Of a stretch of DNA of 64,000 nt, positions 57,450-64,000 are shown in pieces (position 1 is the stretch's first letter; each line of letters starts with the position of its first letter). The position numbers and the translations under genes were made by a program. This DNA comes from Cristatella mucedo (taxonomy: Eukaryota; Bryozoa; Phylactolaemata; Cristatellidae), in contig WPIO01000110.1 in the NCBI GenBank assembly GCA_009760855.2, positions 62,001 through 126,000 of the forward strand. Direction: 5' to 3'. The notes beneath the pieces were generated by a model. That model had not been told where the DNA came from. It did no database searches and was given only the letters and a program-made list of their open reading frames with translations.

Positions 57450-58260
57450 AATGAAATGGTCATTCAATACCCGAACAAATCCACTTGCCAGGGTGATGAT
57501 TGCTAAAATTAGGGCTTGTTTAGATAAGGATACCACGTCCAAGTTGGTCCATGCATTCGTGACATCTCGTCTCGACTTCTGCAACTCACTGCTTACTGGC
57601 CTACCAGCATGTGCGATCAGGCGATTGCAGCTGGTGCAAAACTCTGCAGCTAGGCTTGTCTGTCGTGAGCATCGCAGTTGCCACATTACTCCACTTCTCG
57701 CCGACCTGCACTGGTTACCAGTCAAGCAACGGATTGACTTCAAGGTTTTGTCGCTCACTTTTAGGTCTCTTCATTCTATGGCTCCAGCCTATCTTTCAGA
57801 GATACTACCCCATCAGGCAAAGCATCGTACCACTCGCTTTTCGGAATCCAACAGTCTAGAAATACCTCGCACAAACCTTAAATCCTTTGGAGACCGTGCA
57901 TTTAGCTCGCATGCTCCCACAGCCTGGAACTCCCTCCAGACCTGCATCAGAACATCCCCTGACCTGACCACATTTAAAAGAAACTTAAAAACATACCTAT
58001 TTAGGACAGCATTTAGTGGGTCCTTGTGATTCGTCCTCGATGTGCTTATGCGTGCTGACACTGTTCATGCTGCCACTAACCACATTTGCATGCTGACCCA
58101 GTGCATGTAACCCCTAACCATGTTATTCATTTTGTTTGTTTTTCAAGCATGATTTTACTTACTATTCTATTGCGTATCACTTTGCAGCAAATGTAAAGCG
58201 CCTAGAAAGAGATTAAGTTCTCTGAGGGCGCTTTATCAAGTGCAATATTATTATTATTAT
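57450..58260 (+). mobile_element. LINE 3' part inserted between gypsy gag and pol
   Basis: A 192-codon open frame gives the reverse transcriptase C-terminal part (KIRACLDKDTTSKLVHAFVT, LPACAIRRLQLVQNSAARLV) ending TAFSGSL. It is followed by a 3' UTR, the stem-loop GCGCCTAGAAAGAGATTAAG and an (ATT)n tail at about 58,244-58,260. It is the least damaged copy in the window, hence young, and younger than the gypsy insertion it interrupts. Confidence 0.92.
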
Positions 58261-58981
58261 ATGATGCCCTTGCCGAGTGGCACTCCACCGCTACAAGCTT
58301 TGTGACGGCATCCAAGCTGCAGCTGTCACCGTCTGATTCAGCCTCAATCTGTCTTATTTTAGTGTTGGGTTTTCGGTGTGATTTGGACCCCACTGCATAG
58401 TGTCTCAATTTCCCACAGGTATTGCAACCGCGGTCTCGCTCTGTGTCCAGAAGTCTGAGCCGAGCTGCAGTTCCGGCAGCTGTTAGCATCTTTCACGTCA
58501 TCAAAAAGCCTCTTCTACGGTCTGTGCGTCTGGTTGCCTCTAAGATGCCGCCAGGCTCAGGACAGTCGGACTGTGGTCGCCGACGAACCTCAGAGACATT
58601 TGAAATCGGGTGCCGCAGACTCAGCTGTGTTTTTACCGTCTCCGTCTGAGGCGCTTTTTGTACTGCTAAAGTCAACGTATGGTCGGCGATTAGTTGCAGG
58701 GCTTCTGAAAGTATAAGGTCGGACAAGCCCACAACCAGGCGATCTTGAACCAAATCATCTTTCATCGCGCCGTATTCCCAGTGTGAAGATAAATCAAGTA
58801 GTGCGCTTATGAATTCATCGGCAGGTTCCGCCGGAGGTTGACAGCGGCGGTTGAACATAGCCCGATCGTCGATAATATTCCTTCGCCGTATGAAATAATT
58901 ATCAAACATGCCCAAGATGAGATCCAATGTCCTCACTTGGTTGACCTCATAGGTAAAGGTGTCCGAGAATGGCAGTGCCAA
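58261..58981 (-). pseudogene. gag: Gypsy gag, N-terminus missing
   Basis: The upper frame (58,981-58,493) has the capsid-type core GMFDNYFIRRRNIIDDRAMF, RCQPPAEPADEFISAL, MKDDLVQDRLVVGL and LADHTLTLAVQ-like helices. A second frame (58,489 down) has a degraded zinc knuckle CNTCGKLRHY, in which the last Cys of the CCHC pattern is Gly. About 80 N-terminal residues usual for the family are absent at the truncated right edge. Confidence 0.8.
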
Positions 58982-58990
58982 TTCAAGTGA

Positions 58991-59500
58991 AATTCTTTAA
59001 GTGCTATTGTCGCAGAGTGTGATGTCATATGCAATAAAAAAGGAACTTTCTGCTGGATCAGGATTTCTTTCGTTGCATGGTAGAATGCAAAGGATTGTGG
59101 TGGATTGCGGTATTGGCCTGGGCCACTGCAATCTTATTTCAGTGGATTTCGTGAGAACGCGTGAGCAGAATCGCAAGGAATTTTCTGTGTACAATGTAAG
59201 TTACCGTAGTTTGGTGTTCCAAACTTTTTTGGCCTGAGGGAAGCTGATTTGTGGCGGATTTGACGGGAACAAGGATCGATTGCAGTGGATTGGGGTTCAG
59301 GCGGCCGGCGTCAAAGCTCATTTGCTTAAGTGCTCGTGCTAGCAGCGACATGAAATTTCGCAGACAGATAAATTCGAGCAGGTAATACGATGTAAGCCCA
59401 AAATTTGAGCTCAGCAAGGCTTACGTTTTGTTTTCGTTAGCCAAATTAGAGTGGATTAAGGGGGTTTTCGGTAATTCGTCGAACCCTAATGCAGCAGGAT
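58991..59500. repeat. Satellite continuation right of the gypsy element
   Basis: GGTATTGGCCTGGGCCACTG with GCAATCTTATTTCAGTGGAT near 59,111-59,146, and GATCGATTGCAGTGGATT near 59,274, match the 52.1-54.3 kb satellite core. Confidence 0.6.
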
Positions 59501-60215
59501 CACTGCCCTCGAGTCACCTTTCACTTGAGGCTCCATTGAGAGATTTTAGGATATAGGCCCGCCCGGAACGTCCCGGCTAGGCCAGAACTTACCAGTGCAC
59601 AGGGCCTCACCGGTTTCAAGGAGCACCAATAAAAATGCTTCATTGCCTCCACTGCGGCTCTGTCCTTGAACTTGCTGTGGCTCGTGGTAAAGAAAAAGGC
59701 AATAGCAGCTTGCATCGTGATTGACGAAGGTTTTCACACCCATTAATTTTGCAACAAGAAGGTAAGCGTCTGCTGGCCTACCTCAGATAGCTGCGTCTGC
59801 GCCTTGAGCTTGCAGTTTCGCCTTATAAGACTGCTCTGTGATTTATTCGGCAGGGTCCCACTGCGTTTTGCATCGAATCGAAGCTTCCGGCTTTCTAAGG
59901 CACCCTGCTGGTAGGTGCCTCTCATTCTGCGTCCGAGGATGTTTTTTTTACTGCATTTTACTCATAGCTTGTCAGCTGCCTCTTGTCATTGAGCGAAGAC
60001 ATTGGTGCTCCATCATCGCCGAGCCAAAACCCGCCGCTTCCAGTCCATCTGATCCGTAAAATCCTACCACAAGTGTCGCCCGGACCCAGGGCTGCAATTC
60101 GGGGCTCATCCATTCCCACTTAGTAAAGGGCGGCGCTCCCCTTGCGTTCTCTTTCTATCGTTCTAAAGCCACCACTCGCATGGTGACTCGCAGGATTTAA
60201 AACTCTGTCCGGTTG
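59501..60215. other. No gene seen
   Basis: Intergenic DNA; short frames only. Confidence 0.5.
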
Positions 60216-61900
60216 TCATTTGTACTGAACTGCTTGGATCAAATTAGATGTGGCATCCCCGTCTATACGAGCTCGAATTTTAGCAATATTATGAAGCTGT
60301 AAGGAGGCAGACTTCACTGTGGAGCTGATATGGTCGTTTAATGAAAGGTCACTTTTGAACGTGATACCTAAGTTCTGTGCAGATTCAACAGGCTGGCAGA
60401 GCCAATTTTGAGCGTTAGGTTTTCCAATCTCCGAATTAGTAGAAGCAGGTAGAAGCAGGGCAATAGTGATAGGTTCCGAAGAACTAGTTGTCTTCTTTGA
60501 TTGCGATATGAACTTGAGGACGAGGTCACGAGTGCCCTGCGTGAGTGTAGACATTGAGGTGCTGCATGGAGTTGAGGGGCAGCATTCCAGGGGGGATGCT
60601 GCCCCCTTAGGCGTCGACTCCCTGATCCTGTTTATTTTCTTCACAAGGAATAAGCGATCGGCTAGATTGTTACAGGGATCGTCAGGTGAGGAGCTATCCT
60701 GGAAGCGGTTGAGGAGATGGTTGATTGTTAAAATCAGCATTTTTGGATTGTGTATCCGTGATTAAACAATATTTTCACAGAAGCTAGACTTGGCCTTTGC
60801 TAGGATCGACTGGTACGATCTAATATAGTCCTCGTATGCCTGTCGATTGACAGTAAGACGTGATCTTGCGTATGCTTTTTTAAGCTTGGGCTTGTTAGAT
60901 ATAGCTAGTTTAACATTCGTGGTAAACCATATGCAGTCTGGGTGTGAGCGTGCTGTGAGCTTAGTCAGGGGTGCGAATTCGTCGAGCAAGTGAGCTAGTG
61001 TCGTGTTACAGCAATCTACCAATGATGACAGGTCTGAAGAGAGATTGAACAGCTGAGGTGAAGCAGATATTCTCGAACGGACAGCATCGACGTCAACGGT
61101 CTTAAGGCTATCAGATTCACATGTAATTTTAGATCATGAGGAGGAGGAGGCACACATTGCAGCCTGAATCTGATCATTTTGTGATCAGATAAGCATGATG
61201 TGGGAATAACTGTTGGTGACAGAGTACAGTTTTATGAAAAATTTGCGTCCAATGTGTGACCCTTGATGTGAGTCAGACAATTCACATGAGCCGCAAGAGA
61301 CAATAAGTCAGTCAGTGCACGAAATTCAGTGCTGAAGGCGTCAGATAAGCTTTCAAAATGAATGCCTCGTTCGAAAGACTGATTCAAGGGCACTGGAAAC
61401 TGCTAAAAATTCAGGGAGGAATGTGCGACATTGGTGACTTAGCCACCAGTTTAAATTGATCTAGTGGTATGAATGAAAGAGTAGCCAGTTGGCCAGGTTG
61501 AGCCATGTGTGACAAATATATGAGCCCAGAACCTCCTAGGCCAACGCTAGTTCAGTCATGAGGACATAGCAGATGCATATTTAATTGCTGCTCTGTGGGG
61601 TTGTGTTTTGAAATCGTTTCAGGATAGGCTTAGGCTGCAGATATTGGGAGGATGCCGCCAGTAGACTGACTGTTACATTCAACCGGCTCTAAAATTCAGA
61701 AGTTGTCTCCATCTTCCATTTGCAGAGGCTATAGCTCTATGTAATTCGCTGATGTTAATTTTAGGCAACCTTGTCAAGCAGAGGTCAACGAGCTCTAGCC
61801 ACAGTCACACTTCTGCAACCACTACAGCCAGCGTTCCATCCTGGACAGTGCTACCCAATAACATCGGATTGATCGTGCTCAAGTTTCGGAGGCCTTCAGA
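60216..61900 (-). mobile_element. LINE remnant with endonuclease and partial reverse transcriptase
   Basis: On the minus strand, endonuclease traces appear first (a GHTLD-like segment near 61,240 and CLSDHKMIRFRLQ near 61,180, the catalytic SDH motif). A linker follows (LLDEFAPLTKLTARSHPDCI, 61,022 down), then the start of the reverse transcriptase region (NNLADRLFLVKKINRIRE). The palm is deleted near 60,575-60,605, where the reading jumps to the post-palm part (SAQNLGITFKSDLSLNDHIS). It is the only copy here that keeps endonuclease sequence. Confidence 0.75.
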
Positions 61901-62071
61901 AGCAATCGAGCCGGCAAGCAGAAGCTCTTCCATAGTCATCGTACCCTGGCAAGCAACTTTGAAGTCCTTTGCACTGCTGACACACTTGCATTACTGCTAA
62001 AGATTAAGGGCCGATTGACTGTTAATCTCAAGCTCTTTAATTGAGGCCGAAACTTAACCAACGCCCCGAGG

Positions 62072-63295
62072 ATGCACTCAGGCGAGAGGCTGCATCTCTG
62101 CCATCATTGCGGCAAAGGGTTCACTTACCCCTCCCGCCTGACGTCCCACATGCGCATCCACACTGGTGAGAAGCCCCATGTTTGTGATCACTGTGGCAAA
62201 AGGTTTGCCGAAGCCGGCAACCTGACGGTCCACATGCGCACCCACACCGGCGAGAGGCCTTATGCCTGCATTCACTGTGGCAAACAATTTGCAGAAGCCG
62301 GCTACCTTTCGATCCACATGCGCACTCACACGGGTGAGAGGCCTTATGTCTGCAATCTGTGTGGCAAACGGTTTTCACAAGCCAACAGCCTGACGATCCA
62401 CATGCGCACTCACACGGGTGAGAGGCCTTATGTCTGCAATCTGTGTGACAAACGGTTTGCACATGCCAGCAGCCTGACTATTCACATGCGCACCCACACG
62501 GGTGAGAGGCCTTATGCCTGCATTCACTGTGGGAAACGGTTTGCAGAAGCCGGTAACCTAACGATCCACATGCGCACTCACACGGGTGAGAGGCCTCACG
62601 TCTGCAGTCATTGTGGCAAACGGTTTGCACATGCTGGCAACCTGACGATCCACACGCGCACTCACACGGGCGAGAGGCCTCATGTCTGCATTCAATGTGG
62701 CAAACGGTTTGCAGAAGCTAGCAAAGTACGGATCCACATGCGCACTCACACGAATGAGAGACCTTACGTCTGCGAGCGTTGTGGCAAACAGTTTGCACAA
62801 GCCGGCCAACTAATGATGCACCAGCGCACTCACACGGGTGAGAGGCCTCACGCCTGCAATCTTTGTGGCAGACGGTTTTCACTAGCCGGCAACCTGAAGA
62901 TCCACATGCGCACTCACACGGGCGAGAGGCCTCACGTCTGCAATCATTGTGGCATACGGTTTGCACATGCCAGCAGCCTGACTAGTCACATGCGCACCCA
63001 CACGGGCGAAAGGCCTCACATCTGCAATCATTGTGGCAAACGGTTTGCAGAAGCCGGCAACCTAACGATCCATATGCGCACTCACACGGGTGAGAGGCCT
63101 CACGTTTGCACTCTTTGTGGCAAACGATTTTCACGAGTCAGCAGCCGGACGATCCACATGCGCACTCACACGGGCGAGAGGCCTCACATCTGCAATTATT
63201 GTGGCAAACGGTTTGCACATGCCGGCAACCTGACGAGCCACACGCGCACCCACACGGGCGAGAGCATGCAGACTAAAGGACAGCAACAACATTGA
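62072..63295 (+). CDS. C2H2 zinc-finger protein with 14 tandem fingers
   Basis: A 407-codon open frame made almost wholly of 28-residue fingers of the form C-x2-C-x12-H-x3-H joined by TGERP/TGEKP linkers. Fourteen fingers lie at about residues 7-395, each with CGKRFAEAGNLTIHMRTH-like sequence, and a short tail ESMQTKGQQQH follows. The protein should bind DNA in the nucleus. No KRAB, SCAN, ZAD or BTB domain is present. The frame starts with a partial linker (MHSGERLHLC) and an upstream in-frame stop lies at 62,042, so this is either a single-exon gene or the last exon of a spliced one. Fingers are very alike, with variation at helix positions. Confidence 0.9.
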   Translation: MHSGERLHLCHHCGKGFTYPSRLTSHMRIHTGEKPHVCDHCGKRFAEAGNLTVHMRTHTGERPYACIHCGKQFAEAGYLSIHMRTHTGERPYVCNLCGKRFSQANSLTIHMRTHTGERPYVCNLCDKRFAHASSLTIHMRTHTGERPYACIHCGKRFAEAGNLTIHMRTHTGERPHVCSHCGKRFAHAGNLTIHTRTHTGERPHVCIQCGKRFAEASKVRIHMRTHTNERPYVCERCGKQFAQAGQLMMHQRTHTGERPHACNLCGRRFSLAGNLKIHMRTHTGERPHVCNHCGIRFAHASSLTSHMRTHTGERPHICNHCGKRFAEAGNLTIHMRTHTGERPHVCTLCGKRFSRVSSRTIHMRTHTGERPHICNYCGKRFAHAGNLTSHTRTHTGESMQTKGQQQH

Positions 63296-64000
63296 GATAA
63301 GAAAAAGCTGACCCTGAAAGAGCCGCCCTATTAATCAGCAAGACCAGACAGGACAGTAAGACTCTACCATGCGTCTTCAAGAGCAGGATGACTGAGCCTT
63401 CTCGAGGACAACTATGCATAATTTGCCTTGAGGCCACAGCAAAACTCGGAGAGAGAGACGAGGACGAGAAAGACGGATAGAAGGGAGAGATTGAGAGTAT
63501 CTATATGCAAGGCGCCCCAAGCTTTTGAAGCTGGAGGTCCACTGGCACCAGCCTCTTAAGCAGTCACTCGATCAGGCTTATGAGACAGCGGCTCGAGTAT
63601 TACCTTCTGTACCCGTCGCGGTCTTTTTTCTAGCATGGCCGAATTTTGCTATTCAGAATGATTGGTAGCGATTTTCCATCAGACCGTGCATCAAAACAGC
63701 TGTTTTGCAAAGGTCTTGGAATTAACAGCCGTGTCATGGTTTGAACGTTTTTATAATGCCAAACAAATAAACCACGTCGCCTCCAAGCGTTGGTGCGTAT
63801 CGGCTGATTATTTTATAATTAAACCTACGATATTTTCTGTAATATTTAATGAATCCGCAGTTTCGTGGCACCTATTGTAGATGTGGTAGCTTTATCGTGG
63901 CATGAAAATATGCAAGGCCGTTGAAAAATATCGCAGGAAAAGTGCCACGTGCTGCTACGTGAAATTTAGGTGGTAAACCCTTAACACTGCTGCTTGGTAT
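63296..64000. other. 3' flank of the zinc-finger gene, no further gene seen
   Basis: A GAGAGAGACGAGGACGAGAA purine-rich patch lies near 63,450-63,490 and AAACAAATAAACC near 63,760 is a possible poly(A) signal. No convincing additional frame. Confidence 0.45.

Larger units (their letters stand above)
54309..58990 (-). mobile_element. Ty3/gypsy LTR retrotransposon, 5'-truncated and broken
   Basis: Minus-strand order gag (58,981 down), zinc knuckle, protease remnant, reverse transcriptase, RNase H, integrase, then a putative short 3' LTR, as in Ty3/gypsy elements. The N-terminal part of gag and the 5' LTR are missing, and the right edge passes directly into satellite. A LINE separates gag from pol. 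Confidence 0.9.

Noticed and set aside
62078..62966. Antisense Cys-rich frames in the zinc-finger array
   Set aside because: Mirror of the finger repeats; the sense frame is complete and diagnostic.

Overview
The window is animal nuclear DNA made of two very different parts. Positions 1 to about 20,200 are strikingly AT-rich and hold an integrated, decayed double-stranded DNA virus of the adintovirus/Polinton (Maverick) type. From about 20,300 onward the DNA is of mixed composition, with CA and GA microsatellites, CR1/L2-like LINE fragments, tRNA-derived SINEs, a Ty3/gypsy element, satellites and a few spliced genes. The two multi-exon secreted-protein genes (two PAN/apple-like Cys modules plus a C-terminal domain I associate with molluscs) suggest a lophotrochozoan host, probably a mollusc. 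That host call is an inference from recall.

Viral part (1-20.2 kb). Recognisable genes, left to right: YqaJ-type nuclease, jelly-roll major capsid protein, coiled-coil protein, two paralogous penton-like proteins, a second coiled-coil structural protein, FtsK/HerA packaging ATPase (all minus strand), zinc-ribbon/adenain-type protease and a 165-aa protein (plus), pX-like/phospholipase A2 protein (minus), HNH-AP2 endonuclease relic (plus), a membrane protein and a small basic protein (minus), an array of phage-tail-fibre-like repeat proteins (plus), then small unknown genes including four tandem paralogues, an acidic and a tiny basic protein, and a protein-primed-type family B DNA polymerase (minus). 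Several genes are intact, but the capsid, penton, fibre and polymerase genes carry frameshifts or stops, and a LINE sits inside the polymerase, so this is an inactive endogenous copy. Nearly every viral gene has a TATATAGAAATG-like motif abutting its start codon. No integrase was seen; the element continues past the left edge.

Host part. Gene A (27,470-32,609) and gene B (40,717-46,872) are tandem paralogues with seven coding exons in the same phases; both reading frames are open after splicing (393 and 409 aa). Flank copies at 22.7-23.5 kb and 25.3-25.85 kb look like the remains of a third copy. About 8 kb of LINE/SINE-rich DNA separates A and B. Further right are a roughly 940-bp tandem repeat (49.2-51.2 kb), a degenerate 150-175-bp satellite (52.1-54.3 kb, resuming at 59.0 kb) split by a 5'-truncated gypsy element that itself holds a LINE, an EN-RT LINE remnant (60.2-61.9 kb), and an intact 14-finger C2H2 zinc-finger ORF (62,072-63,295).

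The viral genes together form a virion morphogenesis and replication set (polymerase, nuclease, ATPase, protease, capsid, penton, membrane-active PLA2, fibres). The host LINE and SINEs share a 3' stem-loop tail, which points to a LINE-SINE partnership.
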